A stretch of DNA of 29,705 nucleotides from Chara braunii (GCA_003427395.1 BFEA01000138.1:953833-983537); one strand, 5' to 3'. Positions 18,296-28,389 are shown, counted from the stretch's first letter. A program made the numbers and translations. The notes: generated from the sequence alone by a model not told the origin.

Positions 18296-18805
18296 GGACC
18301 CCACCGTCCAAAGTCTGGAAAAGGCAGTTTCCGTGGTAAAGCGACGCGGAAGTCCTGGAAGGCTTCGGAAAAGAAAAGACGGGACCCCACTGAAGTGCCT
18401 CTTTTCCAGACTTTTGGAGGAGTTCTTCCAGACTTTCGGACCAGTTTGGCTGTTTTGTCCGCCGCCGAAGCCCGGGTAGGCCATGGTGGACCTGCGGGGT
18501 GGCCGCTGACGGGTCGTGGGTGGCATTGCGTGGCCCGTCCGACCTTCGGCTGGGTAGCACCGTGCAGACACAAAATGGACCTGCGCGATCTTCCAAGTCT
18601 GGAAGACGTAGGGGGATGCCCCCCTCCCACCCCTTGCGTTTGCCACAAAATTTCGGCGAGGCTGACGTGGATTGGCCGTTTTCCGCCCGGTAAAGGACTT
18701 GGAAACTCGCTCTTCTCTTTTCCAGGCGCCACTTTTCCGGGCGGTGGGGTCTGGGAAATACAAAAAAAAGGACTTCCAGACACTTTTCCAGAGGCTGTGG
18801 GGTCC
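18296..18805. mobile_element. Candidate non-autonomous DNA element with TTCCAGAC motifs
   Basis: GGACCCCAC at 18296-18304 is matched by its inverted copy at 18797-18805, with CTGGAAAAG/CTTTTCCAG nearby on both sides. TTCCAGAC or its complement occurs five times: 18313, 18404, 18426, 18597 and 18774 (starts). Such repeated short motifs near ends recall the subterminal transposase-binding repeats of CACTA or hAT elements. The GC-rich interior keeps several overlapping frames open, but none looks like a protein I know. No TSD was found. One N lies at 18843. Confidence 0.45.
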
Positions 18806-18849
18806 GAGAGAACACCCGGCGGAAGAGTTCTTCCGAGATTTTNCGGGAG

Positions 18850-19450
18850 CGAGGTCGAGGTCGGACAGCTGGATCAAGATGTCGGGATCGGGGGTCAGGC
18901 GGGAAAGGGGAAGGGGGCAAGATCAGGCTAGAGCGAAGATGAGGTCGAGGGAGGGCGGGGTGGATAGGGGGGTGGGGGAGTGTGGGTATGTGGGCGAGGT
19001 CGGGATCGAGGTCGAAGTCGGATGGGGAGGGGGGTCAGGTAAGAGAGGGGCGAGGATGGGCCCGATCAGGGGTATGGAGGTCAGGGTTGGGGGAGGGCGG
19101 GGTGGATAAGGAGGGGTTGAAACCATACGGATAGCGGACGGGATGCAACAGGATCAGGTGGGAAGTTGAAGCTGTGACAAGAACGGGGAGGGTAGGGGAT
19201 CGAGAGAGCCCGATCAAGGATAGCTAGATTAGAGCAAGTCGGGGTCGGGGTCGGGGTCGAAGGAGTTGGGGGGGGGAAGAGGAAAGGTTGGTGGGGAGAG
19301 GGATCGGGTGAGGGCAGAGTGAGGGCGAGGTCGATCGGGACATTCCGAACCGGGATACGAAGATCTGGGTCGGGGGGGCAGGGTAGATAGGGGAAGGGAT
19401 TGGAGGAGAGTCAGGGGAGTCAGGTCACGATCCGGGCTAGTAAGTAGGTC
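18850..19450. repeat. GA/G-rich degenerate repeat with GATCGGG motif (right block)
   Basis: Same composition and motifs as 17091-17640 (GATGTCGGGATCGGGG at about 18877, then GAGGTCGGGATCGAGG and GTCGGGGTCGGGGTCGAAGG). The two blocks probably belonged to one repeat region before copy 4 and the neighbouring element inserted between them. Confidence 0.65.
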
Positions 19451-20407
19451 CCAGATGACCATCTTTTGGGTTGGGGGATAGGAGGGGGAGGGGAAGAACA
19501 AGGAGAGGACTCCGAGGTGAAAACGGGGTTGTTGTTGGCGAAATCGCACTTACCCCCAGGCTGATCCCCTTCCTTCACGGGGGGGGGGTCCCCCGGGGCC
19601 CCAGAGGATAGAGGGCCAGTGCCCAGAGGGTCTTCGCGCGCCGAGAATCCTCGTTTCGTCGCTGCTGGTTGCGGTGCACCAAACATCCACTTTCATTGTC
19701 GCGTCGCCTTCTTCGCTCATAACCTTCATTCCATCCTGCTACCTCTATTCCCACACTCGTCTCTCCTTTGTTCTTCCGATAACCTCTCCTCTAACCTACT
19801 CCTTGTCAGTGTATTGCCTCCTTCCTCCCTGCAGCTTCTATGCCCACACGTCTCCTTTCTCTTCCTTCAGCTATGGTGAATCTTCCACGTCGCATACACT
19901 TCCTATGTGTCTAGCACTTCGTCGATGTCGGATTCTTCTTCGGTGCGCCGAAAAAGTCGTACGAGCAGGAGGCCGTCATCCAGCGTGGTCTAATCTCCTA
20001 CCACGCTGCAACCCTGCTCTTTGATGGCGCCTTCCACCCCGCTGCTTCTGCTTCATCTACACACGTTCCTGCAGCTATGGTGGTCAGCCGGTGCCCTCTT
20101 CACGTCACATGGAGCAGCAGAATTGTGTAACTGTACGACGTTTAATAGGGTCTGAAGTGTTCAGGGCCTGGTTGCACCACTCGCCATCCACCAACATTTT
20201 CAACGCATAGGGACTTCTTATTTATCCTGATGCATTCAAAATCTTGGGGGACTAGAGTGGCAACTTGTACCATTACAATCAGCCCACAGTATTCTTTAGT
20301 AAAAAGCGGAAGAATGGTACGCCCATTGAGATGGGCATGCAACTGTTACCGTTACAGTCTTATAGGACCCAGGCAGGAAAAAGAGAAAAAAGAAGAGAAA
20401 AAAAAGG
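19451..20407. other. Unassigned stretch
   Basis: The first 170 bases are GC-rich with runs of G and C. The next 450 bases are C/T-rich with repeated CTTCCTCCCTGCAGC- and CAGCTATGGTG-like words (the latter at about 19868 and 20072). An A-rich segment at 20370-20405 directly precedes LINE E. Open frames on both strands show no domain I recognise. Confidence 0.4.
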
Positions 20408-21479
20408 GTCCAGAGGGGGTAGACCCCCCGGTACTTGGTACGTATGGGATAATGGAGACGCAGTATGGTACTGCAGAATGGAATGTTGGACAACAGACGG
20501 AGTTCGAAAATGCTGGCTCGATACATATAGAAGGGCCCTTCCGGATCTGCCTACACTGGAGAGATACAGAATCCAGTTGAAGTATGGTGTCTCTGATCTG
20601 AAGGAAGTACGGGTGAACTTGAGAACCCCCCTGCAGGAGGGCCTCCCGCCGATCCCGTACTTGGTTGGCAATGGGCCCCCACTGTGCCAACTGAAAATCG
20701 ATCCTGAAAGATGGGGCTGGCAGGTGGAAGGAGAAATCATCAGCGGACTAGATGAGTTGTCTGCATCTCTGGTTCTGAAAAGGAAAACTCTGTCGATTCC
20801 ACTCTGCACCAAAATAGCCAATCGATGGGTGAGAGAGGCGCCAGGACTGATACCTCCTTCAGAGTCAGAACTCTCCAGACTGTGGGCACAACTGAAAACA
20901 CTCCCATCCCAGAAACTTGCCTCACTGTTGTGGCTCCAATCCCACTTAGCAGTACCAACAGCTCAGTGGCTGAGAGATAAAGGAATGGATGTTAACACTA
21001 AATGTGACAGATGCCAGGGGATGCAGGAAACCATGAGTCATCTTTGGTGGGACTGCCCAACTTCTTGAAAATGGTGGGGCTGGTGGGAGAGATACTGGCG
21101 GTGGCTAACAGGCAGAGACTCTCAGACTGACCAGTGCTGGGTTCTACTTGGAGGGCTTCCACAGGCTCAGAGTTGTAGTGAGGGCTGGGGCTACGTGGCG
21201 CAAGTCGCCAGGGCAGTGATGCTATGGGTTGTCTGCCTGGATAGAAACGGACTGAGGTTTAAAGGTGAGGGGCTGTCGGAAAGGCAGGCTGAAGCCCTGT
21301 TTAGAGCGCTGGTGGTGAAGGCAATATGGGCCGACTGGACCAGGAGGACAGATCAAGGAAGGCGACGTGAGGGGCTGGCCTGGTTCCGGAACACCTGGGG
21401 CCTCAGTGACCGACTCGCCTGTATCTCCACGGATGGGAGCTTGGTTATTAGTAGGTGGTTAGAGTACGGAGACAGTTAG
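20408..21479 (+). pseudogene. LINE E: ORF2 C-terminal region, one nonsense codon
   Basis: A single plus-strand frame is open from at least 20408 to 21479 except for a TGA at 21066-21068. It carries the C-terminal ORF2 layout seen in LINEs A and C: DPERWGWQ (matching DPDEWEW), LCTKIANRWV, LASLLWLQSHLAVPTAQWL and the zinc ligands CDRC and HLWWDC. The Trp-rich WWGWWERYWRW, VARAVMLWVVCLDRNGLRFKG and RTDQGRRREGLAWFRNTW follow. Sequence identity to A and C looks low, so it is a third subfamily. Endonuclease and RT are missing. The TGA may be a former CGA (SRKWW), making this a recently disabled copy. The A-rich segment before 20408 may mark the truncation point. Confidence 0.85.
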
Positions 21480-21684
21480 GTTCTTTCACTGAACCAGGAC
21501 ACTTGGTCCCAGTGGACGGTCGCAGTAGCCTGTAATGGGTTGGAAGGTGGGTAGAGTGTCAGTGGTTAACAAGGGAATAAGTTTCCCTTCGGCCGAAGTT
21601 AGGCCGAGCTCAGACCGTTTATAGGTCTGTGTATTAGTCTAGGAGTAGAATAGGGGGAGAGATTTGAAGACACGAGTAAGAGTC
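21480..21684 (+). mobile_element. LINE E 3' UTR, left part
   Basis: Non-coding sequence after the LINE E stop, cut by the LINE D insertion at TAAGAGTC (21677-21684). It resumes at 22906 with AATAAA (22906-22911), a possible polyadenylation signal. The true end of the element is not clear. Confidence 0.5.
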
Positions 21685-22905
21685 TTTTTTTTTTTTTTTT
21701 TTTTTTTTAAGGCTCCATCTATTAGTGGGGAGCGTCACCTGCTGGAAAACGGGTCCAGCATCCCTTGTACAAGGTAATTCAGAAAACAGTCAGAATAAGA
21801 AGAAGCTGAGAAAATCCTGCCAGCATTGATTACTCTGAATTCAGAGGATTGACTGAGCAGGTTGTTGAAAAAAGCTAATACCAACCTTCTCCATTCCTAC
21901 TGTACCCCACCCCCCCTGCCAATTCTTCAAGTGGAATCCAGGTCCCACTTTCCTGATTTGGAGACACGAAAGCACCACTGGGGGGCACACAGTGGGACTA
22001 TCCGTTCCCCTGCCAATTCCTAACCCATTCCTCTACCAAAGTCTGTTTGGCTGCTAGCAGTACCTGTTCCCCTTCGTCAATCTGGGGAGTGACTTGGGTG
22101 CTACTGGGGGCCGCTGGGGGGCACCAGTGGTTCTTCCCATCGTTCCCCTGCCCACTCCTCTATCTTATGTCTGTTCTCAGTAGGGCTTAATTTTATCCTT
22201 GTGTCTGAAATGTGGAAACTCATACTCTAATTTCAAGGGCAAAAGGATGCGGTGCGAACGGGTCCGGGAAGTCTTCTGCTGGCCTCATGGGGCTTTCTGG
22301 ACCAATATCCATCCAATTTTTAAAAAGAAGGCGGTAGTCCCGGGGGAAATTCCTTTCCATTCTATCCTCATGGGGTCCCTTCCCACCTCCTGACCATCAC
22401 ACCTCTGCCACCCATCCCCCTTGTTCACCTCCTAACCAGTCTTTGGAAAACCTTACAACTCGGTCCATAATGTCCTTCTTTCTGTGGAGAGAGTCAAGGA
22501 CCCTTTTAGTTTCCCCCCACTGACGTTGAAGCTCTAGTTGAAAATGTTGTTTGAAATGTTCCCGTCTTTCTTCTCCTTCCACTCTCACCCTGTCGAGGAC
22601 CAAGGCGCAGCGCTGCCACCATAGGGTCCAAAGTACCGCTCGTCTGCCAAGGTGGAACATATTCTTTACAAAAGTGTCTCCTTGAATTGCCGGGCAGTGT
22701 CCCAGTAGGAGGGTTCTCCAGTCCCAGGGCCACGGGACTTGGGGGACCATTTGTCGCCAAATCCTGTCCCACCTCCTCCATGTAAGTGTCGCTGTTGGGC
22801 ATTGGAGAAAACTGTGCTCGATTGTCTCCGCTCTTTTCCTTGCCGGAAAATTCTCAGTGCAGCACGGACACCACGGGAGGGCCCTACCCTGTTGCTCTAA
22901 GAGTC
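21677..22905 (-). mobile_element. LINE D: 5'-truncated 1.2-kb LINE with 8-bp TSD
   Basis: The element occupies 21685-22897 on the minus strand, flanked by TAAGAGTC at 21677-21684 and 22898-22905. It holds the last about 225 codons of ORF2, a 3' UTR and poly(A) (T24 at 21685-21708). The 3' UTR shares CCTGCTCAGTCAATCC, GCTGGCAGG and the GGGATGCTGGACCCG block with LINE A and copy 4. After GATGGAGCCTT it goes straight into poly(A), lacking the hairpin half. It is nested in the LINE E 3' UTR. Confidence 0.9.
22220..22897 (-). pseudogene. LINE D ORF2 C-terminus (zinc-binding domain)
   Basis: The frame begins at the truncation point and reads GRALPWCPCC, then RKRAETIEHSFLQCP, giving the C-x2-C / H-x4-C ligands. 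It continues with WRRWD, VPWPWDW, LGRRAVLWTLWWQRCALVLDRVRVEG, DWLGGEQGGW and RDYRLLFKNW, and ends DPFAPHPFALEIRV at 22220-22222. It is colinear with the LINE A C-terminus. One in-frame TGA (22397-22399) is the only break. No start codon is expected because the copy is 5' truncated. Confidence 0.88.
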
Positions 22906-23442
22906 AATAAAGTATTCATGAAAATCATATATAGATCTAGGCCTGGATTCTTGTTTTGGAACTTAGGAAGTAATTCAGAAGCTCAGTCTTCCGATTGTAA
23001 GCGAAACCGGCTGATGCTGCCGGGATAACCCCAGGTGGAATTGTGAGGTCCCCGGCCTCAATTTGAGATGATATAATAAGTGAATGGTATTTGTTTTTGT
23101 TTTTGTGTTTTGAAAGAAAAAAAAAGCATCTGCTGCTCCATGTGCTCATACATCTGTATTAGGGAATCTCTCCTTCCGCACTCTTCGATTGCAAATGAAA
23201 AACTTGTGAAGGATTTTATCCACAGATGCCCTCTGTGCAATGCAATCTATGGGCCTGGTTCCACTGGATACCATTTCATTGTCCCAGTACATTTAATGTT
23301 TGGTCGTTTCCAATGTATCTGGTCCAGGGAGCATTGCACATACGTGTCTACTGCTGAGTAGTGGAGCGAGGCCCTATGCTTGGAAAAGTGTACAAGTTCA
23401 CGCTGTTCTCCCGGGGTGAGGTCCAAACTAGCAAAGGTGACT
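22906..23442. other. Unassigned stretch with AATAAA and an exon-like ORF
   Basis: AATAAA at 22906-22911 belongs to the interrupted LINE E tail or its flank. A T-rich then A-rich segment lies at 23088-23127. The remainder is single-copy-looking DNA with one open frame, described separately. Confidence 0.4.
23080..23361 (+). CDS. Short Cys/His-rich open frame, possible exon fragment
   Basis: A 93-codon frame whose second half has protein-like composition: NEKLVKDFIHRCPLCNAIYGPGSTGYHF, then a hydrophobic IVPVHLMFGRF and CIWSREHC. The CPLC pair with downstream His and Cys could be a zinc-binding remnant, but spacing does not match a RING or zinc-finger pattern I can name. Its first 20 codons overlap a T/A-rich segment and are probably not coding. 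No clear splice sites were established. Chance is a real alternative. Confidence 0.2.
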   Translation: MNGICFCFCVLKEKKSICCSMCSYICIRESLLPHSSIANEKLVKDFIHRCPLCNAIYGPGSTGYHFIVPVHLMFGRFQCIWSREHCTYVSTAE

Positions 23443-23852
23443 GGACTGAATGGCCAGTACACTGCCCCAGTCTTGTGGAGAAATCTTTCAGCACCTACGA
23501 GAATTCCCCAGGCTTGGGGCTACCAGACAACAATGGCTGGCAACATCAGCCAAAAAAGGAAAAAGGGACAATTTGTCAGGCGCCCCTGTAATTTCCATTA
23601 TTTTGCGTGGCGCCCCGCCGGCCGCCCACTTACCCTGTCATGCCCTCGGGGCCTCTGAACTTTCCTGCACTGCATGCCCCTGTCAGCAAGGGCCACAACT
23701 TTCCGCGGTGCCCTTACTGGACAGCCAGTCTCATTTCACCAGTCCCTGTGCGATATGCCCTCAGGAGCGGAATACGTCTTTCCATCATGCCCTCGCGCGA
23801 GAAATTCGGATTTGAAGCACGTGGTTTCTGTGGCGCTGCCGTAAAAAATGAC

Positions 23853-23898
<46 letters not shown>

Positions 23899-23899
23899 N

Positions 23900-23979
<80 letters not shown>

Positions 23980-24310
23980 AATGAAGTGGCCACCATGCGC
24001 TTAGTCATAGAGGTGTGCTGAAAACATGCACCCTACCGGTAGGGGCGTATGGAAAATTTTGGTGCGGGTACTCAACGACTATCTGGTAGGGGCATACTGC
24101 AAATTTGGAATGGGTACTGCTAGGGGCATAACAAAAATACTTCAGGCCCAGCCAAAGCCGGGGTTTATGGGAAATTTGAACCGTGGTCAGAGGGGCACGA
24201 CGGGGCAAGTTGGCCGTCAGAGGGGCACGACGCAAAATAATAGAAATTACAGGGGTGCCAAACAAAAAATTACCCCAAGGAAAAAAGTGCGACGCTGGCG
24301 GTTCGGAAAA
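23443..24310. mobile_element. Composite foldback element with TGCCCCT motif repeats
   Basis: Arms 23581-23660 and 24184-24256 are inverted copies of each other. A 25-base core (23584-23608, starting CCCTGTAATTTC and ending TTTTGCGT) matches 24230-24253 nearly perfectly. Outside the arms lie sequences related to the TTAA MITE family: ATGGCTGGCAACATCAGCC at 23533 and a GCGACGCTGGCGGTTC word near 24288. The arms and interior carry the word (A)TGCCC(C)T or its complement about ten times. The interior also holds a GT/GA microsatellite. I see no transposase. Confidence 0.5.
23858..23973. repeat. Compound (GT)n-(GA)n microsatellite
   Basis: About 20 TG units, one N at 23899, then about 37 GA units. 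The N marks an unresolved junction, so lengths are uncertain. Confidence 0.95.
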
Positions 24311-26460
24311 GCTTGGTCACAAGACTTCAAGGACAAGAGCTCGGCAGGGAGTAAGACCACCTCCTCGCCTACATCGAAAGGCAAACACAAGCATGGAGGA
24401 TCCTCGCCAAAATCAAGAAAACCCATGTTGATGGGACGATGGCAAAGTCCTTCTTTGCCAAGGCTAAAGCGAGAACCAGGGCCGCCACCGTCCCCGCCCT
24501 CAAACACCCCCTCCGCAACGATGTACACGCAGCTACCAACGCCTATGCGATAACAGACTATGCAGCCCAATATTACCAGCATCTTTTCACCTCCCAGACT
24601 CCTGTAAAAGACCCCCTCGAGGTTCGGCTAGCGAGGGAGAACCTATTGCAAGCGGTCCAATCGCAGCTTACATCGGACCAAAGACAGGTGTTGGAAGAGC
24701 CCCTCTCTCCACCTGAAATATGGGAGGCTCTGAACACGATGGAGGATGAGAAAATGTCGGGCATCGACTCCTTCCCAAAGGAGTTCTGGGTACATTTTTG
24801 GGACCGCTCCACGACGACCTTATGGGCTACATTGCGGCGATACAGACAGATGGCTCCCTTGGGGGCATGATTGGGCAGGGGGTTACTACACTTCTCTACA
24901 AGAAAGTGGACAAGGAGGACATACGAAACTACAGACCGATCACCCTCCTCCCGGTTCCCTATAAAATGGTGGCCAAAGCTTTGGTTAACCGATTGCTACC
25001 ACTAATGAATATGCTGATCCACCCTCACCAGACGGGGTTCATGCCCAACCGCAATATCCAAGATAGTATACTCTTGGTCAATGAGACCATAAAGTATGCA
25101 AGACAACGAAAAGCCCCAGTGGCGATTCTGTTTATTGACTTTGAAAAAGCATACGACCACGTTGACTAGGATTTTATGGATATGTGCTTGGTGAAAATGA
25201 ACTTCGGACCGACATTTTGCCGATGGATCCGCCTCCTTCATAAATCGGCCATCATGCTTAATGACCACCTTTCGCCCCCTATTGTGCTTTAGAGATCGGT
25301 GCGCCAGGGGGATCCCATTGCACCCCTACTCTTCGTCGTAGTTATGGAGACCCTTGCTTCACTCATCAGGGCCCACCCTCACATCAGCAAGGTTCCCATT
25401 CGCGAACTTCCCGAGCACCTTATCCCAATGACCTCGTTGTTTGCAGATGATTTGACTGTCCTCATTAAAGCAGATGTCGACAGCATCCGAGCCCTCTCGC
25501 ACGTTATGCACCAGTTCTCGCTCGCAGCAGACATGAAAGTTAATTGGGGCTCCAAAACGGAAGGATGGTGGTTGACTCCTCAACAGCAGTCTCTGCCGCC
25601 ACAACCAGCGGTCAAATGGCAGACAAACGAGGAAGCTATCCGGGTCCTTGGGGTGAGGTTAAGGGTACTGGGGCCCCCTCCGGATCATGGGGATGCGCTG
25701 GTGGACTTAGCGATTGATCGACTAGCAAGGTGGGAGGGCCTCCATACCTCGTTAGTGGGCCGGGCTCTGGCTATTACTAATGTCGTTCTTGCCGCGATCT
25801 GGTATAAACTGGTTGTATGGCCACTGGCAAAGCACCAGTATGCCAGACTCTGAAAAGCGCTCACAACCTACCTTTGGAAAAACAAAGCAAATTCCCAAGG
25901 GTGTATGAATAGAGTCGCCTGGGACATTCTCACCCAACCAAGGGCCAAAGGGGGACTGGGGATACTGGACCCCGAAAGAGAGAGTGATGCCCTGATGTTT
26001 AAGGTGTTGATCAGGTTGCTGCTAGGGAATGATATCCCCTGGGGCCCTTTGGCCTGCATACAAATAATCAACCTGTCCCCGCAACAATGTACTGAAAACA
26101 GGGTGCACCCGTTCCAATGGCTGACCAACAGCCACTGGACAATCCAGCGCCCGAGCCAGTAAGGGCAGTCGGGCACCACTCGGGCCCAAGCGGTCATACA
26201 GGATATCTCGAACGATCCTTTATGGCCTTGTATGATCAAACTCCGGCGAAAACGTGGCCCGACACTCAAACGCCTACAAAACAGGTGGCATACGGTGTGG
26301 CGACAACCGCTTTTTGGCAACCCCCACATTCTGGATCATACCGGTATCCCCTTTCTCCTCACTACTAACTCGCACTGGTTAACGTGGGCAAGGAAGGGGA
26401 TTTTTACTGTTGGGGATTTGTGGGACCGAGGCTCTGCCCCTGGCCTGGCGAGCCACCTTA
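24310..26460 (+). pseudogene. LINE C ORF2, linker, reverse transcriptase and connector
   Basis: Blocks in order: KSFFAKAKARTRAA, YYQHLFTSQTP, PLSPPEIWEALNTMEDEK, SFPKEFW, a frameshift near 24800, GVTTLLYKK, NYRPITLLPVPYKMV, QTGFMPNRNIQDSILLVNE, FIDFEKAYDHVD, KMNFGP, RSVRQGDPIAPLLF, catalytic FADD (25440-25451), ADMKVNWGSKTEGWW, LVGRALAITNVVLAAIWYK, YLWKN and GGLGILDP. In-frame stops are TAG 25168, TAG 25290, TGA about 25851 and TAA 26160 (first bases), with a second frameshift near 26460. Most stops sit where relatives have Trp, Gln or Arg. This copy cannot encode an active polymerase. Confidence 0.92.
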
Positions 26461-27639
26461 ACTGCAGGGCCCACAGTCCAACAGCATGATTGGGTTGTCA
26501 GATACACCAACCTCCCCCATCCGCCTGTAGTCTACCCAGTGCACAAGAATGACGGGGGGAAATGTGAGCTGGAAGCCTATACTCCCGCCCTGCAGAGGGC
26601 CCGATTCTCTAAACTCATAAGGAATGACGACCTCGATACCTCAGAAGATTGGGGTGGGCTCATGATCATAAGGGTGGTGGGAGACCAGGACAACGGTTAC
26701 CATGATTACGAGCCTACAGTGTCAGTGGCCAGACTACCATTCGACCCGGATGAGTGGGAATGGCCCGACAAAAAGCCCATGCATGTGTGGGATTACACAG
26801 TCCGAAGGGGATACAAAGTTTCCCGCCAGGATCTGCCCATCAACCAAAGACTACTGCACAGATGGGAGAGAGACTCGCCTATCGACACAAGTCTGATCCA
26901 TAGTTTATCCTGGGCAACCTACTCCAAAATTATGCCGACATCCCTGAGGGCTCTGCAGTGGCAGATCTTGCACCGGTGCCTCCCCACCCCTGATTGGTTG
27001 GTGACGAATACAAACCTTGAGCAGAAAGGCCTCCTCTCTCCCATCTGCACCTACTGTTGTAGGACCACACAGCCGGCCAGGGCAACATTGGAACATTGCT
27101 TATTAGCATGCCCGATGGTAGCCCAGCTATGGAGATGGTGGGATGCGGCCTTTCATGCTTTGACTACTTTTCATATGCCTTGGGACCTGGGGCTCATCCT
27201 GCTCGGTAAGAACAATCATCTCACGGCGCAATGGACCCCCTTTGCCACGAATCTCTTCACGTATATGAAACTGCTGGTGTTCATGTTGGCCTGGAGAGCA
27301 AGGTGCTCCTTTGAAAGGAAAGATCACCAATTTGGGCTGCTACAGGCACAACAAGCTATTGAAGACGAGATTAGAGCCCGTACATCCGAAGCCTGTAGGA
27401 TAATGCAGCGGGACTGTCTCCAGGAAAAGGACCCTGTTGTCAGATGGGCCCTTCGACAGTCTTATCTCCAAATCTGGCAGGACCCCAAACAAGCCTTTTC
27501 TGAACTAGGGAATGATGGTAATATCTACTGGAATCCCTGGAGAAGGAATGAGTTCGACTGGCAAAGACGATCGCTGGGGGACTTCCAGGTCCCGTACCGC
27601 CCAACTAACTTCGTGCTCATACCGCCCCCCTCTAACTAA
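26410..27639 (+). pseudogene. LINE C ORF2 C-terminal 409-codon open frame
   Basis: The longest intact frame in the window. It joins the ORF2 connector after the frameshift near 26460. From residue 20 on it is element sequence: FDPDEWEWPDKKP (residues 111-123), LQWQILHRCLPTPDWL (182-197), and zinc ligands C213, C216, H229 and C234. RWWDAAFHA follows, then a helical Trp/Arg segment (LLVFMLAWRARCSFERKDH) and QAQQAIEDEIRARTSEACRIMQRD, ending FVLIPPPSN. It is the zf-RVT-type C-terminal region of ORF2. The first methionine is incidental, not a real start. No independent function is implied. Confidence 0.9.
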
Positions 27640-28389
27640 AACTTCTGAGTTCACTGTGTGAGCACCCGGACACGATCTATGCCCTCCCGTGGCCTGTCCC
27701 CTCCCCCTTTCCCCTCCCCCCCCCTCCCTTTCCCCACCCCCCTTCCTTTTTCTGTTCCTTCTCTCTGTCTGACTGCACATCTGGGCTGCGACAACTGGGG
27801 ACCAACAATGGCAGCAAGAATGGGAGGCCGGAGCAACCAGTGTCCGACGGAGGACCGATGCAGCAATCCATGCGGGGGAGTGGGAGGGGTCATGGGAAGC
27901 AACGCTATAAGGCACAGAATGCTGCCGAAAGGGTGCGCCAACGACGAATTTCAACTTCTCATCTTCAGGGCGACCACACTTTGGACTGCAGAATCGAAAG
28001 GAGGCCCGCTGCGGCCTTATCTGCAAACTCTACGACTAAAGCCTCGTCATACTCAACTCCATAAGCTACGGATAATGGCAAACTAAATGTCTTTGGTGTG
28101 GGCTGCTGTCGTGGCTACAACATTTGTGAGAGCAACTGCTCTCAATAACAGAGTAGCCATCTTGCAGTCAGGTCATATGGTAGATAAATCAGCTGTGCCT
28201 TAATAATGTCGTCATGTATGTCTGTGTAAACATTCAATTGTATCTAAGGGACGCTGGCCCCGGTTTCCAGCAGGTGCAGCTCCCCACCAATAGATGGAGC
28301 CCCGGACGGGTGCTAGTGGTGTCTGCTCGTGTCAGCACCACTAGCAAACCGGCAGGTGTTCTTTTAAAAAAAGAAAAAAAAAAAAAAAA
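27640..28389 (+). mobile_element. LINE C 3' UTR with terminal block, hairpin and A-rich tail
   Basis: After the ORF2 stop comes a C-rich stretch (27700-27750) and unassigned sequence. At 28248 starts the block shared with the other LINEs (GGGACGCTGGCCCCGG, then ACCAATAGATGGAGCC). A hairpin with arms 28311-28325 and 28333-28346 (GCTAGTGGTG against CACCACTAGC plus CTG/CAG) and an A-rich tail to 28389 follow. An independent 5'-truncated tail copy landing downstream of LINE C is the alternative. Confidence 0.75.

Larger units (their letters stand above)
24310..28389 (+). mobile_element. LINE C: 5'-truncated L1-type retrotransposon
   Basis: Contains ORF2 from the post-endonuclease linker (LLAYIERQTQAWRILAKIKK at about 24363) through RT, connector, zinc domain and C-terminus to a stop at 27637-27639. 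A 3' UTR of about 725 bases follows, ending in the shared tail block, hairpin and A-rich tail (to 28389). The endonuclease and ORF1 are absent. The family resembles LINE B in the RT and differs from A and D in the C-terminal sequence and most of the 3' UTR, but shares the terminal block. I found no convincing TSD. Confidence 0.88.

Noticed and set aside
18197-18931. 244-codon plus-strand frame and three overlapping minus-strand frames
   Set aside because: They cover the same GC-rich element in up to four frames, include an N at 18843 and begin in a poly(A)-like tract; no domain is recognised.
17179-19549. Pro/Asp/Ser-rich minus-strand and Gly/Arg-rich plus-strand frames
   Set aside because: Composition products of the GATCGGG repeat; they overlap each other in several frames and show no domain.
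20265-20407. Start of the LINE E frame at the first ATG (20265)
   Set aside because: Residues before about 20408 come from a Lys/Arg-rich A-tract and have no counterpart in the other LINEs; the copy is 5' truncated.
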